The translations under genes and the position numbers were made by a program. From an uncultured Oscillospiraceae bacterium (lineage in GTDB: Bacteria > Bacillota > Clostridia > Oscillospirales > Oscillospiraceae), in contig CAKTNW010000005.1 of assembly GCA_934589145.1 (NCBI GenBank), positions 1 to 64,000 of the forward strand: a stretch of 64,000 bases of DNA. The letters run 5' to 3'. Positions within the stretch are counted from its first letter, which is position 1. Each line of letters starts with the position of its first letter. This document shows positions 49,951 to 58,448 of the stretch, piece by piece. Below the pieces are notes generated by a model, which made no database searches, was not told the origin of the DNA, and saw only the letters and a program-made list of their open reading frames with translations.

Positions 49951-50841
49951 ATGACCCAGAACCGCCGTCTTTTCTTCCGTTTTCTCACCGGTCTGCTGCT
50001 GTTCGGCTTCAACGGCATCGTGGCCAGCCATATCGCCCTGGAGAGCGGCCAGATCGTGCTGCTGCGGACGCTGCTGGGCAGCGTGAGCCTGCTGGCGTTC
50101 TTCTTCCTGTCCGGCCACCGGTTCTCCTTTGCCGGGCGCGGGCGGGACGTGACGCTGATCCTGCTGTCCGGCGCGGCCATGGGCGCAAGCTGGATGTTCC
50201 TGTACGCGGGATACCGCACCATCGGCGTGTCCACCGCCTCCCTGCTGTACTACTGCTGCCCGGTGATCGTGATGGCCCTGTCGCCGCTGGTGTTTCACGA
50301 GGCGCTGACCTGGGTGAAGGCCGCGGGCTTTCTGTGCGTCTGCGGCGGCATCGTACTGGTGAACGGCTGGGGCGGCGGAAGTCTCAGCGTCACCGGCTTC
50401 CTGTACGGCATCCTCAGCGCCGTGTGCTACGCCGCCATGCTGATCCTCAACAAAAAGGCCCGCAGCGTGGACGGCATGGAGAACTCCCTGCTGCAAATGC
50501 TGTCGGCCACCGCCGCGGTATTCGTGCTGCTGCTGTGTAAGGGCGGCCTGGCCATGTCCGTCCCAGGCGCAAGCTGGCCGTGGATCCTGCTGCTGGGCAT
50601 CGTCAACACCGGCTTCGGCTGCTGGTGCTATTTTTCCGCCCTGGGCGCGCTCCCCGTTCAGACGGTGGCGGTGTGCGGCTATCTGGAGCCTCTGAGCGCC
50701 GTCATCTTCTCGGCCCTGCTGCTGCACGAACGGCTGACGCCGCTGCAGATCACCGGGGCGTGTCTCATCATCGGCGGCGCGCTGTTCGCCGAATGTGTCC
50801 ATCCCCGCCGGAAGGCCCAGCCTCCCCGGCAGGCTGCATAG
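49951..50841 (+). CDS. EamA/DMT-superfamily membrane transporter
   Basis: 296 residues with ten predicted helices in two repeats, the drug/metabolite exporter pattern. Segments NGIVASHIALESGQIVLLRTLLGS (first repeat) and GYLEPLSAVIFSALLLHERLTPLQITGACLIIGG (second repeat end) are typical. Start at 49951 has CAGGAGG at good spacing; the frame to 49882 runs through the leader hairpin. Substrate unknown. Confidence 0.9.
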   Translation: MTQNRRLFFRFLTGLLLFGFNGIVASHIALESGQIVLLRTLLGSVSLLAFFFLSGHRFSFAGRGRDVTLILLSGAAMGASWMFLYAGYRTIGVSTASLLYYCCPVIVMALSPLVFHEALTWVKAAGFLCVCGGIVLVNGWGGGSLSVTGFLYGILSAVCYAAMLILNKKARSVDGMENSLLQMLSATAAVFVLLLCKGGLAMSVPGASWPWILLLGIVNTGFGCWCYFSALGALPVQTVAVCGYLEPLSAVIFSALLLHERLTPLQITGACLIIGGALFAECVHPRRKAQPPRQAA

Positions 50842-50865
50842 GAAACGACGCCTGCTTCGTTATAC

Positions 50866-50946
50866 GGCGGCGGGGTATAGTCACCCCGCCCTACGCAGCA
50901 TCACTGATAGCCCTTCGTAGGGCGGCATGACCACATGCCGCCGCAT
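50866..50946. repeat. Dispersed GC-rich repeat element
   Basis: GGCGGCGGGGTATAGTCACC with CCCGCCCTACG, then TCGTAGGGCGGCATGACCAC... identical over 22 nt with the element near 17266-17288. Same family as at 12354, 17217 and 17716. Confidence 0.7.
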
Positions 50947-50948
50947 CA

Positions 50949-50990
50949 TAAAAAGCGAGTGCGTGCCGCAAGGCACGCACTCGTTTTTTA
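50949..50990. terminator. Bidirectional terminator between the EamA gene and the ABC operon
   Basis: Stem AAAAAGCGAGTGCGTGCC with complement and GCAA loop, flanked by A and T runs; lies between convergent genes. Confidence 0.92.
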
Positions 50991-50993
50991 TGA

Positions 50994-52613
50994 TTATGAC
51001 CAACTGAGGCCCGGCTGGGGCCGGTAGAACTCCTCCGCGGAGGCCACCACGTCCTGACACACCGGCTGCGTGTTCATGCTCCAGTTCAGGACGCTGTTGC
51101 GCACCCGCGCCCCGTACTGCAGTCCGCCGGGCCCATAGACGGTCAGCATCAGGTCGCTGCCGCCGTAATAGGTGGCCACCGCCAGATACCGGCCATTGTA
51201 AGCCATGGTGTACGCCTCGCTTACCACCGGATAGCGCCAGTCGTAGCTGTATTGGCCGTCAGGATCACCCAGATCGTCCGTGTCGGTATACCAGTCGTCG
51301 GGCTCATCCTGCACCCAGCTGTTATTTATCTCGTCCCACCGCATGACCGAGCCGTAGCTGGGGATATCGCAGACGAACCGGGCGTCGTAGCCCTCCCCCT
51401 CCGGCGCCAGCACCGCCAGACGGCTGCCCATCATCACCGCCAGGAAGTTCTCCCCCTGCCGCACGGTGACCGCCGGATAGAACCGCTCCTCCACCTGGAA
51501 CCAGCCAACGCCGTCCGCAGGATCGCCCTCCGGGGTATACTGGTACCGGGCGCTCTCCGTCGTGGGGCGGTAGGGGCCGTATTCGTCCTCCGCCACATAG
51601 TCCCGGCTTGTGGAACCCTCGTGAACCTCCGCGCCGTCCAGCTCCAGCGTCTGCACCAGGTGATAGTCCGTGCTGTCCAGCACCCGCAGCACATAGTGCT
51701 CCTCCTCCACCGTCACCAGCAGGATATGCGCGCCGTCATCGCTCCGCTCCAGCAGCGCCACCCGCTGGTTCTCGATGTCCAGGGGATACACCAGGCGGCA
51801 CGCCTCCAACGCCGGGCTGACGCCTGCCATTATGCCCTTCTGCTGCTTGGGGATGTACCACAGGCCGAAGCCCTCCGGAGCCCAGTCCGCCTGGGGCTGC
51901 ACATCGGCGTCGAAGCCCACCGTCACCAGCGCGCCGTCCTTATCACAGACGGAATAGGACGCGAACTGGTTCTCCACATAGTCGGAGCAGTAGCCGGAGA
52001 CATACCCGGAGCTGGGATCCTCGGGATCCCGGAAGAAGAACTCTATCTCGAAAAAATCGTTCTCCGTGGTGGGGATCCGCAGCTTGTCGAAGGGCAGATC
52101 CTCCATGCCGAAGTAGTTCAGCGAAACACCGCGAACCACGCTGGCGTTCACCAGCCGCAGGGGATAGGCATCGTAGTAGTCGTGGGGATACAACTGCGTG
52201 GTGATGTGGACGCCGTCGCCCCGTTTCTCCCCCTGCGGGGAGTTCGCCTGCCGCAGCATGTCGGACAGAAGGGGATCCGTTCCGCCCACCGCCAGCAGGT
52301 TGGAGTAGATGTGCCAGTCATCGCCGTCGGCAATCCGCCAGCCGGCGCTGCCATTCACCCGGCGATAGGTCATGTAGAAATCCGACTCATTTTCCCCGGT
52401 GGCCGGGTCATAGCGGGTGTACCACCGCAGGCAGTTCTCCGCCGACACGCGGTAATCCACCGTCAGGCCCTCTGTGACGCTGCTGTCGCCGGTGGAATCC
52501 AGCACCTCCATCCCGACGGGCAGCGCCTTCGCGGCCTCGACGCGGTTGATGGCGATCAGCCCGCCCAGCGCCAGCACCAGCGCCAGCGCGGTGATCAGGA
52601 TACGCCCCTTCAT
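50994..52613 (-). CDS. Membrane-anchored hypothetical protein, probable beta-propeller-like
   Basis: 539 residues with an N-terminal signal anchor (about 3-24, GRILITALALVLALGGLIAI) and a large extracytoplasmic part rich in Tyr, Asp, Trp and Gly (repeats such as VAVATYYGGSDLMLTVYGPGG and LVTVEEEHYVLRVLDSTDYHLV), suggesting a propeller or other beta fold. No family recognised. It is the last gene of the YtrA-like operon, overlapping the ABC ATPase stop, so it may be a sensor or accessory part of the exporter. Confidence 0.75.
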   Translation of the reverse strand: MKGRILITALALVLALGGLIAINRVEAAKALPVGMEVLDSTGDSSVTEGLTVDYRVSAENCLRWYTRYDPATGENESDFYMTYRRVNGSAGWRIADGDDWHIYSNLLAVGGTDPLLSDMLRQANSPQGEKRGDGVHITTQLYPHDYYDAYPLRLVNASVVRGVSLNYFGMEDLPFDKLRIPTTENDFFEIEFFFRDPEDPSSGYVSGYCSDYVENQFASYSVCDKDGALVTVGFDADVQPQADWAPEGFGLWYIPKQQKGIMAGVSPALEACRLVYPLDIENQRVALLERSDDGAHILLVTVEEEHYVLRVLDSTDYHLVQTLELDGAEVHEGSTSRDYVAEDEYGPYRPTTESARYQYTPEGDPADGVGWFQVEERFYPAVTVRQGENFLAVMMGSRLAVLAPEGEGYDARFVCDIPSYGSVMRWDEINNSWVQDEPDDWYTDTDDLGDPDGQYSYDWRYPVVSEAYTMAYNGRYLAVATYYGGSDLMLTVYGPGGLQYGARVRNSVLNWSMNTQPVCQDVVASAEEFYRPQPGLSWS

Positions 52614-52614
52614 G

Positions 52615-53349
52615 TCACCCCTCCTCGTCGTTCACGTCGCAGAGCACCCGGCTGACCCGGTCGCCCTGATAGCGGTACGTCTCCTTCACATAGGACATCA
52701 GGTCCTTGCCCTGCTCCTCCAGCTCCTCGATGGTGCAGTCTCCCACCAGCTCACCCTTGCGGATCAGCACGGCCCGGGAGATGAAGTGCTGCACCTCCTC
52801 CAGCAGGTGGGTGGACAGCAGCACCGTCTCGTGCTCCTCCAGAATCCCCAGCAGCACCTTATAGAAGTCCTCCCGGTTGAACACGTCGTTCCCGGCGAAG
52901 GGCTCATCCATCAGGATGTAGTCCGCCCCCTGGGACAGGGCCATCACCACCTCGAACTGGTTCTTCATACCGGCGGAGAAGGCCCGCAGGGGCTTATTCA
53001 TCGGCAGCTCAAAGAAGTCCATCAGCGCGTGAAAGCGCTTGTCATTGAACCGGGGAAAATGAGCCTGATAGAAATCCCGGTGCCCCTTGGGCGTCAGGGC
53101 CGGGAAGAAGGAGTGCTCACAGGTGGCAAAGCTGAGGCGCTCGATGTTCTTCTCGTTGATGGGCGCGCCGTCCAGGGTGATCGTCCCCCCATGGGACAGT
53201 AGGCCCAGGATGCACTTCATCAGCGTGGTCTTGCCCGCGCCGTTCTCGCCGAACAGGCCCACGATCTGCCCCTGGGGCAGGGTCAGGGACACGTCCTTCA
53301 ACGCTCGGGTCACGCCGTATTTCTTGCTGATGCTCTTCAATTCCAACAT
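52615..53349 (-). CDS. ABC transporter ATP-binding protein (YtrB-like)
   Basis: 244-residue ATPase. Walker A FGENGAGKTTLMKC near residue 36, Walker B YILMDEPFAGND and switch STHLLEEV. The signature motif is divergent (LRAFSAGMKNQFEVVMALSQG instead of LSGGQ), as often seen in antibiotic-efflux-type ABCs of GntR operons. AGGAGG before the ATG. Operon partner of the two membrane proteins upstream. Confidence 0.92.
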   Translation of the reverse strand: MLELKSISKKYGVTRALKDVSLTLPQGQIVGLFGENGAGKTTLMKCILGLLSHGGTITLDGAPINEKNIERLSFATCEHSFFPALTPKGHRDFYQAHFPRFNDKRFHALMDFFELPMNKPLRAFSAGMKNQFEVVMALSQGADYILMDEPFAGNDVFNREDFYKVLLGILEEHETVLLSTHLLEEVQHFISRAVLIRKGELVGDCTIEELEEQGKDLMSYVKETYRYQGDRVSRVLCDVNDEEG

Positions 53350-53365
53350 ATGACACCCCTCCTTG

Positions 53366-53911
53366 TTACTGATAGCGGATATAGAGCCCGGTGCGGTCCA
53401 GCGCCTCCACCCGGGCGATGTTCTCCGGCGTGGGCAGACACTCCGCCGGTGTGGCGAACCGCCACACCAGCCAGCACAGGCCCAGCAGCACCGCCCCGGT
53501 CACCAGAATGGCCAGCGCCCAGCACACCGGCACCGTCCACACCTGCCGCCGCAGCAGGCTGCGGCCCTCCGGCAGGCGGCGCATGAGATAGATGCTGCGG
53601 CTGCCCTGATAGTAGGAGCTGTACAGCACCGCCGCCGTGGCCAGCGCCACCGCCGCCAGCAGCGGATAGACGATGAGCGTCCACAGGACGCAGACGGCAA
53701 AGGGCTGCATCAGCACACTGCCCAGCAGCTCGCCCGCATGGGGCGAATAGGACGAATACCACAGGGCGTCGTAGGCCTCCCGGTACCGGCACAGGAACGC
53801 CAGGGCGCACACCAGCGCCGGGGCGATCAGCGACCACAGGATCCAGTCATGCACCCGCTCCGCCGCCATGTTGGGCGGCAGCAGGGCCGAGAGCTTCCGT
53901 TCAAGCCGCAT
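53366..53911 (-). CDS. Membrane protein of the YtrA-like ABC operon (second)
   Basis: 181 residues with three to four hydrophobic helices (about 26-46, 67-95, 121-144) and a short C-terminal soluble segment. The ATG at 53911 is preferred because GGGAGGTG is well placed and the frame overlaps the preceding gene. Likely transmembrane partner of the ABC ATPase; no family recognised. Confidence 0.75.
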   Translation of the reverse strand: MRLERKLSALLPPNMAAERVHDWILWSLIAPALVCALAFLCRYREAYDALWYSSYSPHAGELLGSVLMQPFAVCVLWTLIVYPLLAAVALATAAVLYSSYYQGSRSIYLMRRLPEGRSLLRRQVWTVPVCWALAILVTGAVLLGLCWLVWRFATPAECLPTPENIARVEALDRTGLYIRYQ

Positions 53912-54695
53912 CGCCGTCACCTCCCAGCAGCAGCACGAAGGCGAAGCCCGTCACGCCCAGCAGGATCAGCAGCAACAGAAGGCCGGTATCCTCGCCCAGG
54001 CCGCAGAAGAAGCTGGCAATGGTACCGCCCAGCGCCAGCAGCACCAACACGCTGAAGCGCCCCCGCCGCTGGCGATAGGAGAACAGCACCGTGGTGAAGG
54101 CCACCGCCAGCACCGCGGCCCCATCCGACGCCCACGCCGCCAGATCCCGCAGCGGCAGCAGATGGTGCATGAAGGGATCGGTATAGCACAGCATCATCAG
54201 ACTCTGGGGACTGAGCGCCTCTTCCTCAGGCCACAGCGGCCCGCCCACATTCATGTAGAGCCGCGGCGTCATGGCACCGTACACAGCCGCCGCCACCGCC
54301 GCCCAGAAGATCACCAGCAGCGCCGCGTGATAGGCCGCCCACAGGAACACCGCCTGCCGCTCCTTCACCCGCAGCCGCCGCACGGTATATTCGCTCCTGA
54401 CGCCGTAGCCGCAGCCGGTCAGGCTCATGACCACAACCACGGCCGTGAAGCCCACGGCGCACACGACGGTGGCACGGCTCTCCGCCGCCACCGACGCCAG
54501 CCGGGGATAGCTGGCCACCAGCGTCGTGGTCTCCCCCGTCTTCGGGTTCACATAGTTCTCGTCCAGCACCACCGTCCCTACGGGATAGCGCCACACCAGA
54601 ACGCCCGCCAGCGCCGCCGTCACCAGCGTGATGACCAATATCCGATAGAGATTCCACCGGACATACAGCCCAACGGTGGAAAGATACTTGTTCAT
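53901..54695 (-). CDS. Membrane protein of the YtrA-like ABC operon (first)
   Basis: 264 residues with about six helices (first about 16-36, LYRILVITLVTAALAGVLVW). Contains VRSEYTVRRLRVKERQAVFLWAAYHA, a cytoplasmic loop seen in permease-like subunits of such operons. Overlaps the gntR stop by 4 nt and the next gene by 11 nt. Probably part of the transporter. Confidence 0.75.
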   Translation of the reverse strand: MNKYLSTVGLYVRWNLYRILVITLVTAALAGVLVWRYPVGTVVLDENYVNPKTGETTTLVASYPRLASVAAESRATVVCAVGFTAVVVVMSLTGCGYGVRSEYTVRRLRVKERQAVFLWAAYHAALLVIFWAAVAAAVYGAMTPRLYMNVGGPLWPEEEALSPQSLMMLCYTDPFMHHLLPLRDLAAWASDGAAVLAVAFTTVLFSYRQRRGRFSVLVLLALGGTIASFFCGLGEDTGLLLLLILLGVTGFAFVLLLGGDGDAA

Positions 54696-55078
54696 TGGCT
54701 CTCCTCCTCCGCATACAGCTTCGCCACCAGGCCGGCGGCCTCCGCCGCCGTCAGGCCCATGCGCTTCATGTCCCGCACCATGGCCCGGAGCTGGTTCTCC
54801 GTCATCTCCCGCCGCAGGGCCTGCCGCTGCTGCTCCGTGGCGCGGACAAAGCTCTTGGCCCCGGCGTGGGACTGCACCAGTCCCTCCTCCTCCAGCAGGC
54901 GGTACGCCTTCTGGATGGTGTTGGGGTTCACCGTCAGGTCAGCCGACAGCGCCCGGCGGGAGGGCAGCTCCTCCCCATCGGCGATGGTACCGGCGGCCAG
55001 TCCCTGCTTGATATACCGTATGATCTGCAGATAGATGGGCTGTCCCTCCGTCTGGACAAAGCCCCCGAAATCGATCAA
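54692..55078 (-). CDS. GntR-family (YtrA subfamily) transcriptional regulator
   Basis: 128 residues: GntR-type winged HTH (PIYLQIIRYIKQGLAAGTIADGEELPSRRALSADLTVNPNTIQKAYRLLEEEGLV, about 14-66) and a short helical C-terminal tail, the small YtrA type. Start is a TTG (55078) preceded by GAGGAGG, since no ATG is available. Located in an operon with membrane proteins and an ABC ATPase, like Bacillus ytrABC; two tandem operator-like repeats precede the operon. Confidence 0.9.
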   Translation of the reverse strand: MIDFGGFVQTEGQPIYLQIIRYIKQGLAAGTIADGEELPSRRALSADLTVNPNTIQKAYRLLEEEGLVQSHAGAKSFVRATEQQRQALRREMTENQLRAMVRDMKRMGLTAAEAAGLVAKLYAEEESQ

Positions 55079-55115
55079 CGCCCCCGCCTCCTCTCAGCCT
55101 GTGATCGCGCTTTTT

Positions 55116-55511
55116 TCAATTCGTGATATCCTCATATCCGGAGCTCCCCTGTCCGATCACCGCACTGTCCGGGTAGGTGATCGCCGGTGGAACATAGCCG
55201 CGCCACTCCGCCGCCCAGTTCTCCCGGTCGGCGAGGACTTCATCAATGCTATCGCCATCGTCCATGAGACGATGGTACTCTTCCTGCGTCAGCCGATACG
55301 GCTGATCATCCCGGATCACAAGCGCGTCACTCACGGATGAGCCGTCATCCTTTTCCTCTGACCATGTGGTCAGCTCGGGCGGAAGTTGAATGTAATCGTA
55401 GGTTTTCTTTTCCGGCTGTTCGCTTTCATTTTCTGTGCTGCCGCAGGCCACCGCAAAAACCAGCAGCGCAACTACGGCAAATGCCAATATTCCAATGACT
55501 CTCTTCTTCAT
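55116..55511 (-). CDS. Small secreted lipoprotein
   Basis: 131 residues with a signal peptide and lipobox (LVFAVACGS, Cys near 23). Mature part is Glu/Asp-rich (QPEKKTYDYIQLPPELTTWSEEKDD, YHRLMDDGDSIDEVLADRENW). No domain recognised. It is the first gene behind the double operator and thus belongs to the GntR/ABC regulon. Confidence 0.75.
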   Translation of the reverse strand: MKKRVIGILAFAVVALLVFAVACGSTENESEQPEKKTYDYIQLPPELTTWSEEKDDGSSVSDALVIRDDQPYRLTQEEYHRLMDDGDSIDEVLADRENWAAEWRGYVPPAITYPDSAVIGQGSSGYEDITN

Positions 55512-55531
55512 GACCGTGCTCTCCTCTCTTC

Positions 55532-55557
55532 AACTGTACTATGCGTGTAACACAGTT
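55532..55557. promoter_or_regulatory. Operator copy 2 (26-bp imperfect palindrome)
   Basis: AACTGTACTATGCGTGTAACACAGTT; ends AACTGT/ACAGTT match the first copy, 3 bp away. The two 15-nt distal halves of the two copies are also perfect complements of each other. Confidence 0.65.
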
Positions 55558-55560
55558 TCT

Positions 55561-55586
55561 AACTGTATTATACGCATAGTACAGTT
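55561..55586. promoter_or_regulatory. Operator copy 1 (26-bp imperfect palindrome) overlapping the promoter spacer
   Basis: AACTGTATTATACGCATAGTACAGTT; it covers the -10 and most of the spacer of the lipoprotein/gntR promoter. A palindrome here is the expected location for an autoregulatory GntR repressor. Confidence 0.7.
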
Positions 55587-55596
55587 CGTTTGTCAA
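55567..55596 (-). promoter_or_regulatory. Promoter of the lipoprotein-gntR-ABC operon
   Basis: TTGACA at 55596-55591, 18-nt spacer, TATAAT at 55572-55567 on the minus strand; nearly consensus, so control must come from the overlapping operators. Confidence 0.88.
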
Positions 55597-55728
55597 GCAA
55601 AAATCGCCGTAATTTTACTTAGATTTTACAAAACAGCGCCAGCGGATTTGACAATCCCCTGTTATGCTGATACTGGACGTAAAATGATCGTAAGAAAAAT
55701 GTGAAACATGGATTGAGGAGAATTCAAT

Positions 55729-57492
55729 ATGGATATTTTCAAGGTACTGACCATGATCGGCGGACTGTGCCTGTTCCTGTTCGGTATGAACCTGATGGGC
55801 CAGGCGCTGGAGCGCCGGGCCGGCGGCAAGCTGCGGACGCTGCTGGACAAGATGACCAGCAACGTATTCGCCGGTTTCCTGACGGGCCTGGGCATCACCG
55901 CCATCATCCAGAGCTCGTCTGCCACCACTGTGATGGTGGTGGGCTTCGTCAACTCCGGACTGATGACGCTGCGGCAGGCCATCAACGTCATCATGGGCGC
56001 CAACGTGGGCACCACCGTCACCGCGTGGCTGCTGAGCCTGGCGGGTATCGACAGCGGCAACGTGTGGATCAAGCTGCTCAAGCCCACCTCCTTCACCCCG
56101 GTGCTGGCGCTGATCGGTATCATTTTCTATATGTTCTGCAAGGACGCCAAGAAGAAGGACACCGGCATGATCCTGCTGGGCTTCGCCACGCTGATGTTCG
56201 GCATGGACACCATGAGCGGCGCGGTGGCGGGTCTGAAGGATGTCCCCGGCTTTGCCGAGCTGTTCATTATGTTCAAGAACCCCATCCTGGGCGTGCTGGT
56301 GGGTGCGGTGCTGACCGCCATCATTCAGTCCTCCTCCGCCTCCGTGGGTATCCTGCAGGCGCTGGCTATCACCGGGCAGGTCAGCTATGCCGCCGCCATC
56401 CCCATCATCATGGGCCAGAATATCGGCACCACCGTTACGGCCATGATCTCCTCCATCGGCACCAACAAGAACGCCAAGCGGGCCGCCGTGGTGCACCTGA
56501 TGTTCAACGTCATTGGCGTGGTGGTGCTGCTGACGGTGTTCTGCATCGTCAAGGCCATCTTCGCCCCGGCCATTCTCAACGAATCCGCCACCATGTACGG
56601 CATCGCCATCGCCCACTCCCTGTTCAACATCCTGTGCACCGCCATCCTGCTGCCCTGCGGCGACCTGCTGGAGAAGCTGGCCATCCGCATGGTGCCCGAC
56701 GCGGCCCACAAGGAGGAGGCTGCCGTGGAGCTGGACGAGCGCCTGCTGGCCACCCCCTCCCTGGCCCTGCGCCAGTGCCGCGCCGTGGCCAACGACATGG
56801 CCGAGTGCGCCGTCCGGGCCCTGGAAAACGCCCTGAACGCCTTTACCCATTACACCCCCATCCTGGCGGACAGCATCCGCGCCGACGAGGATCGCTGCGA
56901 CCACTATGAGGACGTGATCGGCACCTATCTGGTGAAGCTCAGCGCCCAGAAGATGGGCGAGGCCGAGAGCGAGGAGGCCACTGAGCTGCTGAAAACCATC
57001 GGCGACCTGGAGCGCATCTCCGACCACGCCGTCAACGTGCTGGAATCGGCGGAGGAGCTGCAGGCCAAGGGCCTCTCCTTCAGCGGCAGCGCCCGGGCCG
57101 AGCTCATCACCCTCTCCGACGCCATCCGCGAGATCCTGTCTCTGGCGGAGACCGCCTTCCTGCACCAGGACGTGGAGGCCGCCATGAAGGTGGAGCCGCT
57201 GGAGCAGGTCATCGACACGCTGAAGGAGGAAATGCGCACCCGCCACATCCTGCGGATGCAGCAGGGCCAGTGCAGCATCGAGGCCGGCTTCGTCTGGTCG
57301 GATCTGCTGACGGATCTGGAGCGCACCTCCGACCACTGCTCCAATATCGCCGGGTGCGTCATCGACGCCGCCCAGCACAACCTGAACCTTCACGAAACGC
57401 TCCACGCCATCCGCCGAAGCGACGACAGCTTCCAGCGCCGCTTCCGTTCCTATCTGGAAGCCTATTCCTTACCTACTCTTCCATCCATGTAA
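55729..57492 (+). CDS. Na/Pi-cotransporter family protein with PhoU-like domain
   Basis: 587 residues. The membrane half contains the duplicated QSSSA motif of the family: GITAIIQSSSATTVMVVGF (about residue 60) and LTAIIQSSSASVGI (about residue 200). These Na+/phosphate cotransporters (NptA/YjbB group) are usually phosphate exporters or importers. The C-terminal ~230 residues are helical with two PhoU-like repeats (ISDHAVNVLESAEELQAK, TSDHCSNIAGCVI). A TTGACA at 55648-55653 with a weak -10 17 nt downstream may be its promoter. GGAG lies upstream of the ATG. Confidence 0.95.
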   Translation: MDIFKVLTMIGGLCLFLFGMNLMGQALERRAGGKLRTLLDKMTSNVFAGFLTGLGITAIIQSSSATTVMVVGFVNSGLMTLRQAINVIMGANVGTTVTAWLLSLAGIDSGNVWIKLLKPTSFTPVLALIGIIFYMFCKDAKKKDTGMILLGFATLMFGMDTMSGAVAGLKDVPGFAELFIMFKNPILGVLVGAVLTAIIQSSSASVGILQALAITGQVSYAAAIPIIMGQNIGTTVTAMISSIGTNKNAKRAAVVHLMFNVIGVVVLLTVFCIVKAIFAPAILNESATMYGIAIAHSLFNILCTAILLPCGDLLEKLAIRMVPDAAHKEEAAVELDERLLATPSLALRQCRAVANDMAECAVRALENALNAFTHYTPILADSIRADEDRCDHYEDVIGTYLVKLSAQKMGEAESEEATELLKTIGDLERISDHAVNVLESAEELQAKGLSFSGSARAELITLSDAIREILSLAETAFLHQDVEAAMKVEPLEQVIDTLKEEMRTRHILRMQQGQCSIEAGFVWSDLLTDLERTSDHCSNIAGCVIDAAQHNLNLHETLHAIRRSDDSFQRRFRSYLEAYSLPTLPSM

Positions 57493-57493
57493 A

Positions 57494-57535
57494 CGTGAAA
57501 CGCCCTGCCGCCTCAAAGGCGCAGGGCGTTTCACG
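57494..57535. terminator. Terminator between the Na/Pi gene and the next minus-strand gene
   Basis: Stem GTGAAACGCCCTG with complement CAGGGCGTTTCAC and an inner GCC/GGC; lies between convergent genes with T-rich flank. Confidence 0.88.
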
Positions 57536-57541
57536 TTGTTC

Positions 57542-57976
57542 TTATAAAAATCCTCTGATATCCACCGCCAGCCGCTCCTCCAGGGCGATGAGCCGCTTGG
57601 TGATGTCCTTGGAGGTCTCGTCCGCCGCCTGATACTGGTTCAGGTACTGGCTCAGGGACTTGACCCCCATGTTGCAGCCGTCGGTCATCAGGTCGGCGAT
57701 GGTCTCGTCCGAGTCGTCCATCCCCAGCTTCATGCCGGTTTTCATATGGGACATGCTCTTGGCGATGGGGTTGGGATCCTTCCCCTCGTCGCCGTATTTG
57801 TCCAGCAGCGTCTGGATCTCCGCCTTCAGCTTGTCGTGCTGGGCCTTGCAGTCCGTCAGCAGGCGGCGGAAGTGCTTGTCCGCCACCCGATCCACCACGT
57901 CGCTGATGGCCGACACGCCCATTTTGATGCCCGCGTCACACTCCCGCAGCAGCCGGATGGTATCCGGTTCCACCAT
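57542..57976 (-). CDS. Helical hypothetical protein (ferritin-like/DUF2383-like)
   Basis: 144 residues, almost entirely alpha-helical, with no signal peptide or membrane segment. RLLRECDAGIKMGVSAISDVVDRVADKHFRRLLTDCKAQHDKL and LALEERL-type helices resemble four-helix bundles of the DUF2383/ferritin-like group. Function unknown; I cannot confirm the family. AAAGGAGTGG before the ATG. Confidence 0.7.
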   Translation of the reverse strand: MVEPDTIRLLRECDAGIKMGVSAISDVVDRVADKHFRRLLTDCKAQHDKLKAEIQTLLDKYGDEGKDPNPIAKSMSHMKTGMKLGMDDSDETIADLMTDGCNMGVKSLSQYLNQYQAADETSKDITKRLIALEERLAVDIRGFL

Positions 57977-58029
57977 TGGTCATCCACTCCTTTGTTCAGA
58001 TGGCCTTAGTGTACCCGGACAGCCGGATT

Positions 58030-58398
58030 TTACACACATTTCTGCGCCGTGAACACGGCGGCAATGCCCAGCACCACGCTGGCGATCACATACAGCGCCG
58101 CCTGCGCCGTCTTGCCGCTCTGCAAAAGCTGCGCCGTCTCCAGGGAAAACGTGGAAAACGTGGTAAAGCCGCCGCAGAAGCCCACCTTCAGGAACAGCAC
58201 CAGCCGGGGATCCCAGCCGCTGTGCTTCCCCACCGCCGCCACGATCAGCCCGATGCAGAAGGCGCCGACTACGTTGATGCCCAGCGTGATCACGGGAAAG
58301 CCCGCCGCCTTCACCGGCAGCTTTCCCAGCAGGAATCGGCTCACCGAGCCGATCGCGCCGCCCAGCGCCACGAACAGGCAGTCCAGCAGTGTTTTCAT
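58030..58398 (-). CDS. crcB: Fluoride exporter CrcB/Fluc
   Basis: 122-residue four-helix membrane channel subunit. GGAIGSVSRFLLG (about 14-26), TLGINVVGAFCIG (about 38-50), GFCGGFTTFSTFSLE (about 75-89) with the FTTFST triad are diagnostic. Start at 58398 (GAGGTG 7 nt upstream) is preferred; an ATG two codons earlier exists. It is encoded singly; no second crcB is visible. Confidence 0.95.
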   Translation of the reverse strand: MKTLLDCLFVALGGAIGSVSRFLLGKLPVKAAGFPVITLGINVVGAFCIGLIVAAVGKHSGWDPRLVLFLKVGFCGGFTTFSTFSLETAQLLQSGKTAQAALYVIASVVLGIAAVFTAQKCV

Positions 58399-58417
58399 AC
58401 GCATCACCTCGTCCCAC

Positions 58418-58446
58418 ATCATAGCACACGGCGCTCCGGCTGTAAA
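58418..58446 (-). promoter_or_regulatory. Promoter of crcB
   Basis: TTTACA at 58446-58441, 17-nt spacer, TATGAT at 58423-58418 on the minus strand; leaves a leader of only ~15 nt. Confidence 0.75.
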
Positions 58447-58448
58447 GA

